From: Candidatus Babeliales bacterium
Lineage (GTDB): Bacteria; Babelota; Babeliae; Babelales; JACPOV01
DNA: 5,382 bases
Assembly: GCA_020050475.1 (NCBI GenBank)
Contig: JAGVKP010000031.1
Location: 1-5,382, forward strand
Direction: 5' to 3'
A program made the translations under genes and the position numbers. The notes under the pieces are model-generated. The model had not been told where the DNA came from. It made no database searches and worked only from the letters and a program-made list of their open reading frames with translations. Shown here piece after piece: positions 1 to 5,382 of this stretch. How positions within the stretch are numbered: position 1 is the first letter of the stretch; every line of letters starts with the position of its first letter.

Positions 1-1
1 A

Positions 2-1411
2 TTTAATCAATTTCCGCTTCACCCACAGATTCAGGGAGCGCTTGTTGCGCTTGGCTTTACTGAGCCGACCCCTATTCAGGCACAAACGTTGCCTATCTTA
101 CTCAAAGATCCCAAAACGCACTTGCATGGTCAGGCGCAAACGGGTACCGGTAAAACGCTTGCTTTTGGCTTGCCGCTTGTCCATCATATTGATCCGACTA
201 GCAAAAAAGTCCAAGCTTTGGTCGTTGCGCCAACACGTGAATTGGCCGTCCAAATTTACCAAAGTTTACTAACTATTGCCCAAGCACGCGGTATTTCAAT
301 AGCCGCTGTTTATGGCGGTGTCTCAATTGAACGTCAATTCAGGGACCTGCGTAGCATGCCACAGATTGTCGTCGGTACTCCAGGTCGATTAAACGATCAT
401 ATTAATCGCCGAACCCTCAAGCTTGACGATTGCCAGATCGTGGTCCTTGATGAAGCTGATATCATGCTTGATATGGGCTTTAAAGATGAGGTCGAAGAGC
501 TTATTAGCGCGACGCCAAAAACGCGCGCATTGTGGCTTTTCTCTGCGACGGTCAAAGATGGCATTAGCGATCTTATTAAAAGTCATATGCCAAATCCGGC
601 CTCGGTTCGTGTCAGTTCGACCAACGTGGCAAGCACCAATACTGCTCAATTTTATGCAGTGGTGCCGCGCAGATCGCGTTTTGAAGCGTTATGCAGAATT
701 ATAGAAACGACTGAAGATCTTTATGGTTTTGTCTTTTGCCAAACTAAGGCGTTGACTGCTGAATTGGCTGATATGCTTATCAAGCGTGGCTATCGAGCGC
801 AGGCACTTCATGGTGATATGGGGCAGAATTTGCGTAATCAGGTGATCAAAGGCTTTAAAGAAAAGCGGTTTCAGCTTTTAGTGGCGACTGACGTTGCGGC
901 TCGTGGTCTTGATGTTCCTGATGTAACGCACGTTATTAACTACGGATTGCCTGAAGACCAAGAAATTTACATTCACCGTATCGGCAGAACCGGTCGTGCT
1001 GGTAAGCTCGGTATCGCAATCACCTTAATTGACTCTAATCAAGAGTGGCGTTTAAAATCACTCGTGCGTCGCTACAAAATGAACGTAACGCCGTATGAGA
1101 TACCGACCGCTTCAAGTATTATGGAAAAGCGTGTCGTCAAAATTATCAACGAGCTCAAGCAGATGGCAAACATCGAGTCGCGTAATAGCTACGAGATGGC
1201 AGTTGCTCAGCAGCTTGCGACGCTGAATCATGATGAACTAGTTAAAGCACTCGTCGGGGCAGCGCAAAAGATCTACGGTTCTTTTGCAACTGAGCAGGAG
1301 CAGATTCATGCAGCTCCCTCATCTGATGATCGTGAGGAATCTAAGCAGCGCAGAGGTGGCGGACGTCGCTTCTTTGGCGCACGTCGCTTTGGTGGGCGTT
1401 CTCGTTACTAA
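2..1411 (+). CDS. DEAD-box ATP-dependent RNA helicase, DeaD/CsdA/CshA type (5' end outside window)
   Basis: This cytoplasmic ATP-dependent helicase probably unwinds short RNA duplexes in ribosome assembly, mRNA turnover or cold adaptation. The frame is open to the left edge, giving 469 visible residues. Residues 1-26 carry the Q motif (Phe1, then GFTEPTPIQ), so a start at the TTG at 89 would cut off a required motif. E. coli CsdA has about seven residues before the equivalent Phe, so few codons are probably missing. Core motifs follow in order: AQTGTGKT (45-52), PTRELAVQ, YGG, TPGR, DEAD (150-153), SAT (181-183), VFCQTK, ATDVAARGLD (to 304) and HRIGRTGRAG (325-334). A helical C-terminal extension comes next, then a basic Arg/Gly/Phe tail (about 448-469) of RNA-binding type. 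The stretch before the P-loop (LLKDPKTHLHG) is about two residues longer than in CsdA. It is probably the first gene of a four-gene transcript. The family is certain; the orthologue is not. Confidence 0.96.
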   Translation, partial: FNQFPLHPQIQGALVALGFTEPTPIQAQTLPILLKDPKTHLHGQAQTGTGKTLAFGLPLVHHIDPTSKKVQALVVAPTRELAVQIYQSLLTIAQARGISIAAVYGGVSIERQFRDLRSMPQIVVGTPGRLNDHINRRTLKLDDCQIVVLDEADIMLDMGFKDEVEELISATPKTRALWLFSATVKDGISDLIKSHMPNPASVRVSSTNVASTNTAQFYAVVPRRSRFEALCRIIETTEDLYGFVFCQTKALTAELADMLIKRGYRAQALHGDMGQNLRNQVIKGFKEKRFQLLVATDVAARGLDVPDVTHVINYGLPEDQEIYIHRIGRTGRAGKLGIAITLIDSNQEWRLKSLVRRYKMNVTPYEIPTASSIMEKRVVKIINELKQMANIESRNSYEMAVAQQLATLNHDELVKALVGAAQKIYGSFATEQEQIHAAPSSDDREESKQRRGGGRRFFGARRFGGRSRY

Positions 1412-1417
1412 AGTTTC

Positions 1418-1424
1418 AAGGGAG
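1418..1424 (+). promoter_or_regulatory. Ribosome binding site for the first HAD gene
   Basis: AAGGGAG lies 8 nt before the ATG at 1433, in the 21-bp gap after the helicase stop codon. It is a near-consensus Shine-Dalgarno sequence at good spacing and fixes the start of the gene. Confidence 0.8.
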
Positions 1425-1432
1425 ATTTTGGC

Positions 1433-2248
1433 ATGAACGGTTTTGTAAAGCACGCAGGAGCTACTTGGTGGTTACTTGTGCTGATGACAGCGGTACAAAC
1501 CGATCTTTTTGCGCATCTTTTTGATAACCGCCATGCCATTATTGCCCATGATGCGAATGATACGCTTTTAAAACCGGTAAGTTTTAGGCAAGGAATCGCA
1601 CTGATTCCGCGCGCATGCGGCATTATCGTCGAATACCTCAAAAAAGCTCCGGGAAAATTAGGTGCGGTCAAGAATCTTTTCTTGGCCGGTCCGCATATTA
1701 TTCGCTCTTACCAAAAGAAAAAATGCATGGACGATGCACTTGAAAGTCTGGTTACCCGCTACCCAGATTTTAAGGTGGTGGAAGATCGGCTTTATAAACT
1801 CGTAAATTCGCATGCCATCAATCCTGAATCAGCAGCATTGGTAATGGCGCTGCATGATCAAGGGTATACTCAGGTAGTTGCGACTAATATGGGTGCACGG
1901 TCCTGGCAGGTGATTCAAGAAAAATATCCTGGTTTTTTTGCCAACTATTTTAGGTATGCGTTTACTTCATCTGAGATGGCTGCTCAAGGAACTCTCAAGC
2001 CGAATGCGGCGTATTATAAAGCACTGAGTGAAAGAGTTGCGCTGCTTGCTGCGAGCAAAAAGCGTGTTATTTTGATTGATGACAAAAAAGAAAATACTGA
2101 TGGTGCGTATCATGCACGAGCGGATATCCTGGGCATACCATTTAAATCAGCCGAGCAGGTTTTAAAGAGCTTGCAGATGAGAACTATAGTGCCTGAAAAT
2201 GTTGCTTTAAAAAATGCTCGTGGTGATAAATCGCAAATGGGTGGCTAA
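1433..2248 (+). CDS. Exported HAD-superfamily (YihX-like) hydrolase, paralogue 1
   Basis: This 271-residue protein is a likely phosphatase of the haloacid dehalogenase superfamily, acting outside the cytoplasm on an unknown phosphorylated metabolite. A hydrophobic segment (WWLLVLMTAV, 12-21) after Lys6/His7 suggests a signal peptide, perhaps cleaved near residue 27. HAD motifs seen are: motif I AIIAHDANDTLL with nucleophile Asp40; motif II VATN with Thr151; motif III KPNAAYY with Lys189; and motif IV ILIDDKKEN with Asp216/Asp217. Residues 48-145 would form a helical C1-type cap. The motif II-IV layout resembles E. coli YihX, an alpha-glucose-1-phosphate phosphatase. The usual second Asp of motif I (+2) is Asn42, with an Asp at +3; YihX also lacks Asp at +2. 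The adjacent gene is a diverged tandem paralogue (compare EKYPGFF with KKYPELF, and the shared IDDKKEN). The substrate is not predictable from sequence. Confidence 0.85.
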   Translation: MNGFVKHAGATWWLLVLMTAVQTDLFAHLFDNRHAIIAHDANDTLLKPVSFRQGIALIPRACGIIVEYLKKAPGKLGAVKNLFLAGPHIIRSYQKKKCMDDALESLVTRYPDFKVVEDRLYKLVNSHAINPESAALVMALHDQGYTQVVATNMGARSWQVIQEKYPGFFANYFRYAFTSSEMAAQGTLKPNAAYYKALSERVALLAASKKRVILIDDKKENTDGAYHARADILGIPFKSAEQVLKSLQMRTIVPENVALKNARGDKSQMGG

Positions 2249-2265
2249 AAAAGAAAGAAGAACCT

Positions 2266-3072
2266 ATGAAGTATGTGCGTTATTTCTTTTATCTCCTGGG
2301 TGCGATGAATCTCATAGTTGTTGCCAACCAAGGAGAAGCAATGAATAAAAAGTCTCCTGAAAATACGATTCTTGCGTGGGATTTCCATGACGTGGTCGCC
2401 TACAAGCCGCTTGGTACGATGGCAGTGCGCGGGTTGTCGATGATAAAAAATGCGGATAATCGATGGCAGCTGGCAAAGCTCCTAATTTCTCCTACCTTTT
2501 GGTCGACGGTAAGCAGTACGGGCCATGCGACCAATTCGGGTGATCGTATCATCGAAAAAATGATTGAAAAATATCCGGAGCTTTTAGCACATCATCGGAA
2601 TGAGATTTATGAGATTGCTAATCTTCATCAGATTGACCAAGAGGTGATGGATATCATCAAGCAGCTGCGCGAACTTGGCTACAAGCAAGTACTTGCCTCA
2701 AATATTGGCCCTGAATCGCTGGGGCGTATGAAGAAAAAATACCCCGAGCTTTTTGCCTTATTTGACGAGCTTTACTTTGACGGATCGGTAGATAAAAAAG
2801 GGGTGCGATACACTGAATTAGTTAAGCCGCATGCCGCCTATTATCACGGATTACGTAATTTTCTTGATGATCATGGCCTTACTCAGCCGCAGATTATTTT
2901 TATTGACGATAAAAAGGAAAATATTCACGGTGCGCGACAATCAAATGTCGGCATTGATGGTATTCGCTTTTTAAATGCGACTCAGTTGCGCAAAATGCTT
3001 AAAAAAAAGGGGATTGCTCTCAAAAAATGGGCACCCGCAGCGGTAAAAATTACGAAAGAAAAATTTGCATAA
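2266..3072 (+). CDS. Exported HAD-superfamily (YihX-like) hydrolase, paralogue 2
   Basis: This 268-residue protein is a HAD-superfamily phosphatase-like enzyme and tandem paralogue of its upstream neighbour, 17 bp away. From the ATG at 2266 the N-terminus is a convincing signal peptide: basic MKYVR, then hydrophobic YFFYLLGAMNLIVVA, with likely cleavage after GEA (residue 25). Motifs: I ILAWDFHDVV (nucleophile Asp39, His41 at +2, Asp42 at +3); II LASN (Ser145); III KPHAAYY (Lys187); IV IIFIDDKKEN (Asp214/Asp215). The segment between motifs I and II would be a helical cap. The catalytic set is intact apart from the unusual motif I +2 position. Only a weak purine-rich RBS precedes 2266, whereas a strong AAGGAG precedes an in-frame ATG at 2341, which would give a 243-residue form without the signal. 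I prefer 2266 because of the signal peptide. The stop codon overlaps the next gene's RBS, suggesting translational coupling. The substrate is unknown. Confidence 0.85.
   Translation: MKYVRYFFYLLGAMNLIVVANQGEAMNKKSPENTILAWDFHDVVAYKPLGTMAVRGLSMIKNADNRWQLAKLLISPTFWSTVSSTGHATNSGDRIIEKMIEKYPELLAHHRNEIYEIANLHQIDQEVMDIIKQLRELGYKQVLASNIGPESLGRMKKKYPELFALFDELYFDGSVDKKGVRYTELVKPHAAYYHGLRNFLDDHGLTQPQIIFIDDKKENIHGARQSNVGIDGIRFLNATQLRKMLKKKGIALKKWAPAAVKITKEKFA
2330..2335 (+). promoter_or_regulatory. Strong internal Shine-Dalgarno ahead of an in-frame ATG in the second HAD gene
   Basis: AAGGAG lies 5 nt before the ATG at 2341, inside the second HAD gene and in frame with it. It is a better match to consensus than anything before the upstream ATG at 2266. 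Either it starts a second, signal-less product at Met26, or it is a by-product of the codons for the QGEA signal-cleavage region. Confidence 0.5.
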
Positions 3073-3076
3073 GGAA
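3071..3076 (+). promoter_or_regulatory. Ribosome binding site for the GH1 gene, overlapping the upstream stop codon
   Basis: AAGGAA overlaps the TAA stop of the second HAD gene (3070-3072). It is 8 nt from the ATG at 3085 but only 2 nt from the GTG at 3079. The spacing selects ATG 3085 as the start, and the overlap suggests translational coupling. Confidence 0.75.
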
Positions 3077-3084
3077 CAGTGAAT

Positions 3085-4473
3085 ATGAAACGATTATCTA
3101 TAATCGCACTTGCGTTACTTAACCTGCAGCTTGCTGCAATCGAACCGTACTGGGATTGGAGTATGCTGCCGCATACCAGTTCACCACTATTCGGGCAATT
3201 GCTTTCGTTTCCTAAGGATTTTGTTTGGGGAACCGCTTCATCTGCCTATCAGATAGAAGGAAACGTATCAGCCAACGGTAAGCTGGTCGAAAATACCTGG
3301 ACACGCGATGCAAGCAAACCGCAAGCTGGCATCGGGACCGACCATTGGCATCGCTATAAAGAAGATATTGATCATATTTATGAATCAGGCATGCGCGTTT
3401 ATCGTTTTCATATCGACTGGTCAAAAATTGAGCCTGAGCAAGGGCACATAGATTACGATGCGCTTGAACACTATGTCGATCTCGTGAAATACATGATAAG
3501 CAAGGGCATTACGCCAATTGTCTGCCTTTTTCATCATACTTGGCCAGTTTGGTTTGCCGATAAAGGTGGCTTTGAAAAAGCAGCTAATGGTGAATACTTC
3601 GTGCGCTATGCTCGCTTAATTTTTGATACGCTTATTCAGCATGATGTCCATTGGTGGATGACGTATAATGAGCCGACAGGTGTCGTTTTAGAAGGCTATC
3701 TGCGCGGTAAATTGCCACCTGGTAAAGTGGGCTGTTTGCGCCAAGCGGGGCAGGTTCTTTTGAATATGTATAAAACCCACGTGGAAATTGCGCAAGAGTT
3801 TAAAAAAATTGATCCGTCAGCGCAGCTTGGTATTGCGCACGTCATGCAGCCGCTGCATCCGTATCATGACTATAATCCGCTTGAGTATGCTATTTGCCGC
3901 TATTTTGGGTACCTCAATAATCAGTTGACACTTGATTTTATGAAAACTGGGATGTTTAATTGGGGCGGTTTAGTAAAAGAGCAGGTTGATGGTGCATCAG
4001 AAGCGTTTGATTATGTCGGCCTCAATTACTATACGCATACGCTGATTAAGCAAAGTAGTTGCCCGCCATTTTTACCTGATACGGTTGCTTGGCGCCCTTT
4101 TGAGATAAAAGCCGAAAAAAAGGCACTTTATGCCGAAGGGCTTTATGAGTGCATTCAAAAAGCAGCACAAGTTGGCAAGCCGATTTATATAACTGAAAAC
4201 GGTACGAGTGACAATGAAGGCATCGTGCGCGATGAATATATTAAGAAGCATCTTTTTGTCGTGAGCAAGGCGCTTCGCGAAGGCTATGATATCCGTGGCT
4301 ATTTTTACTGGTCGCTCTGGGATAGCTTTAATTGGAACGGTGGTTTTACCAAATCATACGGATTATATGCAGTCGATTATGCTGGCAAAACGTTAAATCG
4401 TACGTTGCGCGATAATGCAAAACCGTTTGTCAATATCATGCGAGCGCACGTTGGTATGCAACCGATTGCATAA
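3085..4473 (+). CDS. Exported glycoside hydrolase family 1 beta-glycosidase
   Basis: This 462-residue enzyme is a retaining GH1 beta-glycosidase (beta-glucosidase/galactosidase class), of normal family length, with an added signal peptide (MKRLSIIALALLNLQLAA, 1-18). Most bacterial GH1 enzymes are cytoplasmic, so export is noteworthy. GH1 hallmarks: N-terminal signature FVWGTASSAYQIEG (46-59); substrate-binding His150 in LFHHTWP; acid/base Glu196 in TYNEP; the NYY motif in YVGLNYYT; nucleophile Glu371 in YITENG; and Trp409 in YWSLW. Both catalytic glutamates are present, so activity is expected. The C-terminal glycone-binding motif, normally DNFEW, reads DSFNW (413-417): the sugar-contacting Glu is Asn416, so specificity may differ from a standard beta-glucosidase. 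Ser or Lys changes typical of 6-phospho-beta-glycosidases are not evident. ATG 3085 is chosen over GTG 3079 on RBS spacing. The last residues (HVGMQPIA) and the stop lie in a 25-bp repeat found again at 4941. It is the last gene of the forward block. Confidence 0.93.
   Translation: MKRLSIIALALLNLQLAAIEPYWDWSMLPHTSSPLFGQLLSFPKDFVWGTASSAYQIEGNVSANGKLVENTWTRDASKPQAGIGTDHWHRYKEDIDHIYESGMRVYRFHIDWSKIEPEQGHIDYDALEHYVDLVKYMISKGITPIVCLFHHTWPVWFADKGGFEKAANGEYFVRYARLIFDTLIQHDVHWWMTYNEPTGVVLEGYLRGKLPPGKVGCLRQAGQVLLNMYKTHVEIAQEFKKIDPSAQLGIAHVMQPLHPYHDYNPLEYAICRYFGYLNNQLTLDFMKTGMFNWGGLVKEQVDGASEAFDYVGLNYYTHTLIKQSSCPPFLPDTVAWRPFEIKAEKKALYAEGLYECIQKAAQVGKPIYITENGTSDNEGIVRDEYIKKHLFVVSKALREGYDIRGYFYWSLWDSFNWNGGFTKSYGLYAVDYAGKTLNRTLRDNAKPFVNIMRAHVGMQPIA
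4447..4471. repeat. 25-bp direct repeat with hairpin, copy 1 (GH1 3' end)
   Basis: These 25 bp recur without mismatch at 4941-4965. The repeat contains a perfect inverted repeat, ATGCAA-CCGA-TTGCAT (4456-4471), extended by a T-A pair to 4455-4472. It encodes the GH1 C-terminus and runs into the stop codon. No T-tract follows on the forward strand, so it does not look like a standard intrinsic terminator. Confidence 0.9.
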
Positions 4474-4494
4474 AAAATTGATCTGGAAAAATAT

Positions 4495-4878
4495 TTAAAA
4501 GAATAAGCGTTTTGTGCTTACCAAGAAAGCTAAAATAAGCGTGGTGTTTGGCCGTACAGCAATCTGTAAGATGCCACCATCTTTAAGAATTATAGATTCC
4601 GTAATAAGTTGGCCAATTGCATGTCCCCAAAGTGCTGATCGATTATCTTTTAGTCGATTTGAATGAATATGACTCTCAAGAGCTGTTGCGGCTAAAAAAG
4701 TAGTCGTGTGGAGCTCGAGATTAAGTTTTTCTTCTGGATCTTCTAGTTGGCGATTAATAAATCCATGCACTAAGCCGACTGAGAAGCTGTGCCCAAAATT
4801 ACGAATATCATTCGTTGATAGTGTACCGTGCATTTGGTGGGATGCGCTGATGAATAATAAGATAGCTGCTAACTTCAA
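4495..4878 (-). CDS. Small putative secreted protein of unknown function, intact copy
   Basis: I do not recognise this 127-residue protein. Its N-terminus (MKLAAILLFISASHQMHG) looks like a signal peptide, so it is probably exported. The start is a TTG: the frame is closed by a TAA about six codons upstream, with no ATG or GTG between, and a moderate purine-rich RBS (AAGAAAGAG, 4886-4894) sits 7 nt upstream. The mature part has motifs SFSVGLVHGFINR (31-43), LWGHAIGQLITES and RPNTTLILAF, with a hydrophobic stretch close to the C-terminus. The same motifs appear in the degenerate copy at 4989-5283, with about 44 of 96 positions identical, so this is a real protein family and not a chance frame. 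It converges on the GH1 gene, with 21 bp between the stop codons. An enzymatic role is not suggested by any motif I know. Confidence 0.72.
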   Translation of the reverse strand: MKLAAILLFISASHQMHGTLSTNDIRNFGHSFSVGLVHGFINRQLEDPEEKLNLELHTTTFLAATALESHIHSNRLKDNRSALWGHAIGQLITESIILKDGGILQIAVRPNTTLILAFLVSTKRLFF

Positions 4879-4928
4879 CTTTGTACTCTTTCTTGGTTAT
4901 TAGCTCTCAAGCGATAGAGACAAAAAAA

Positions 4929-4967
4929 GTATTACGAACACACGTTGGTATGCAACCGATTGCATGA
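4929..4967 (+). pseudogene. Remnant of a duplicated GH1 3' end
   Basis: Read in frame, this stretch gives VLRTHVGMQPIA and a stop, against IMRAHVGMQPIA and a stop at the end of the intact GH1 gene. The 25 bp at 4941-4965 are identical to 4447-4471; the stop is TGA instead of TAA. Upstream similarity fades quickly, with only weak resemblance back to about 4900. There is no start or GH1 domain, so it is a fragment left by a tandem duplication with a 494-bp period. Confidence 0.7.
4941..4965. repeat. 25-bp direct repeat with hairpin, copy 2
   Basis: Exact copy of 4447-4471, 494 bp downstream, keeping the ATGCAA-CCGA-TTGCAT inverted repeat (4950-4965). Here it lies in the gap between two reverse-strand copies of the small-protein gene and codes for nothing functional that I can see. 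Its distance to the stop codon of the reverse-strand gene beside it (24 bp) is the same as in copy 1. Confidence 0.9.
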
Positions 4968-4988
4968 ATGAATCGCTCACAAATAAAA

Positions 4989-5283
4989 TTATGATCCCAA
5001 TCGGCCGATGCTTTTAAAAAAGGCAACTACAAGAGCGCTATTTGGTCTAATTGTAAATTGAACCCCAGCGCCCTGCTGCAGTGAAAATGATTCGCTTATG
5101 CACTGCCCGATACCATGGCCCCAAAGTACTGCTAGTTTTTCAAGCGGTTCTTCGTGAATGGTGTTTTCGAGTGTAGCTGCGCCAAGAAGGGTAATGCCAT
5201 GGAGACTGTCATTATTTCCTCCGTGCGGATTTTCGAATTTTCGATTGACAAACCCGTGCGCAAGACCTATCGAGAAGCTTGTG
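4989..5283 (-). pseudogene. Degenerate, start-less second copy of the small secreted protein gene
   Basis: The reverse strand has an open frame of 96 codons (5279 down to a TAA at 4989-4991) that aligns along its length with residues 31-127 of the protein at 4495-4878. One single-residue gap is needed and about 46% of positions are identical. Shared motifs are SFSxGLxHGFxNR, LWGHxIGQxIxES and RPNxxLxxAF. No ATG, GTG or TTG occurs in this frame until near its end, and a TGA closes it at 5307-5309. The signal peptide and first 29 residues have no counterpart. A Cys-His pair just before the homology is in a different frame, with one extra base at 5280. The TAA of the upstream reverse-strand gene lies only about 8 bp before the homology. 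It is most likely a 5'-truncated, frameshifted duplicate; the absence of internal stops suggests either recent loss or a sequencing error at 5280. Confidence 0.75.
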
Positions 5284-5290
5284 ACAGGAC

Positions 5291-5382
5291 TTAGGCGATA
5301 GCCACATCAAATAATTGACTGAGTCGATTGATATAATGTTTTAAAGAGGGTCCTTTTTTTAGCTCAGCGGCACTGAGAGCAG
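5291..5382 (-). CDS. C-terminal 29 codons of an unidentified gene (starts outside window)
   Basis: A reverse-strand frame enters from the right edge and ends at a TAA (5291-5293). The visible tail contains SAAELKKGPSLKHYINRL and ends SQLFDVAIA. It reads as a plausible helical, coding-like C-terminus, but it is too short to identify. It points the same way as the small-protein copies and stops about 8 bp before the degenerate one, so the deletion or duplication that removed that copy's start reaches up to this gene's end. The frame could be open by chance, which keeps confidence moderate. Confidence 0.5.
   Translation of the reverse strand, partial: ALSAAELKKGPSLKHYINRLSQLFDVAIA

Noticed and set aside
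42..272. 76-codon forward open frame beginning upstream of the helicase P-loop
   Set aside because: It overlaps the helicase in another frame, has no RBS and no recognisable motif, and the helicase Q motif and P-loop account for the region.
389..704. Open frames on both strands inside the helicase gene
   Set aside because: They are shadows of the strongly conserved DEAD and SAT motif region.
1408..1671. Reverse-strand frame over the start of the first HAD gene
   Set aside because: It is antisense to a gene with a good RBS, a signal peptide and HAD motif I, and no family is recognised.
3212..3424. 70-codon reverse-strand frame in the GH1 gene
   Set aside because: It is antisense to the conserved GH1 N-terminal signature and has no supporting features.
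4455..4494. Intrinsic terminator at the GH1 end
   Set aside because: The hairpin (4455-4472) is short and AT-rich, and the forward strand continues with A residues instead of a T-tract. Read on the reverse strand, the T-run precedes the stem instead of following it.
4706..4903. Forward frame opposite the small secreted protein gene
   Set aside because: The reverse-strand reading is supported by homology to the second copy at 4989-5283. The forward frame is low complexity and Ser-rich, with no RBS.
4897..4923. Reverse-strand promoter for the small secreted gene (TTGTCT then TAATAA, spacer 15)
   Set aside because: The spacer is short and the matches are partial. Transcription would begin inside the proposed RBS. 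This is not enough to call a promoter.
4447..4965. Integron-like gene cassette flanked by attC-type sites
   Set aside because: The small gene is flanked by direct repeats with internal symmetry, but the repeats lack a proper GTTRRRY core pair and are far shorter than attC sites. The left repeat is GH1 coding sequence with a similarly placed remnant on the right, which fits tandem duplication better.
5307..5360. Programmed -1 frameshift at an A7 run (5354-5360) joining the edge gene to the start-less small gene
   Set aside because: The run is a valid A-AAA-AAA slippery site in frame, but the -1 frame then meets a TGA at 5307-5309 before reaching the small-protein homology, so no fusion would form.

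Overview
The window is gene-dense bacterial DNA. It holds a forward-strand block of four closely spaced genes (1-4473), followed by a reverse-strand block (4495-5382) of small, partly decayed genes. Three forward genes and one reverse gene begin with signal-peptide-like N-termini, and Shine-Dalgarno sequences are clear (AAGGGAG, AAGGAG, AAGGAA), so a Gram-negative-type bacterium with an export system is likely. The pairing of exported HAD proteins with an exported family 1 glycosidase reminded me of Dependentiae (TM6), a phylum of host-associated bacteria. That is an impression only; no taxonomic marker is present.

Forward block: (1) a DEAD-box RNA helicase of the DeaD/CsdA/CshA type, whose start lies just outside the left edge; (2) and (3) two tandem paralogous HAD-superfamily phosphatase-like proteins, each with an N-terminal signal peptide; (4) a glycoside hydrolase family 1 enzyme, also with a signal peptide. 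The gaps are 21, 17 and 12 bp, and the second HAD gene's stop codon overlaps the ribosome binding site of the glycosidase gene. Co-transcription is therefore likely. A reasonable inference is that genes 2-4 form an exported carbohydrate module (removal of phosphate, cleavage of beta-glycosides) placed behind a housekeeping helicase.

Reverse block: a 127-residue putative secreted protein (4495-4878, TTG start) converges on the glycosidase gene. Downstream lies a second, diverged copy of the same arrangement, exactly 494 bp away. It consists of a remnant of the glycosidase 3' end (ending at 4967) and a start-less copy of the small protein (4989-5283). It is an old tandem duplication in which 25 bp around the glycosidase stop codon, able to form a hairpin, have stayed identical while the rest diverged. 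The right edge holds the last 29 codons of another reverse-strand gene.

Most unusual features: the 494-bp duplication with its over-conserved 25-bp element; a two-member small protein family I do not recognise; a possible dual start (secreted or cytosolic) in the second HAD gene; and a substitution at a normally invariant sugar-binding glutamate of the glycosidase.
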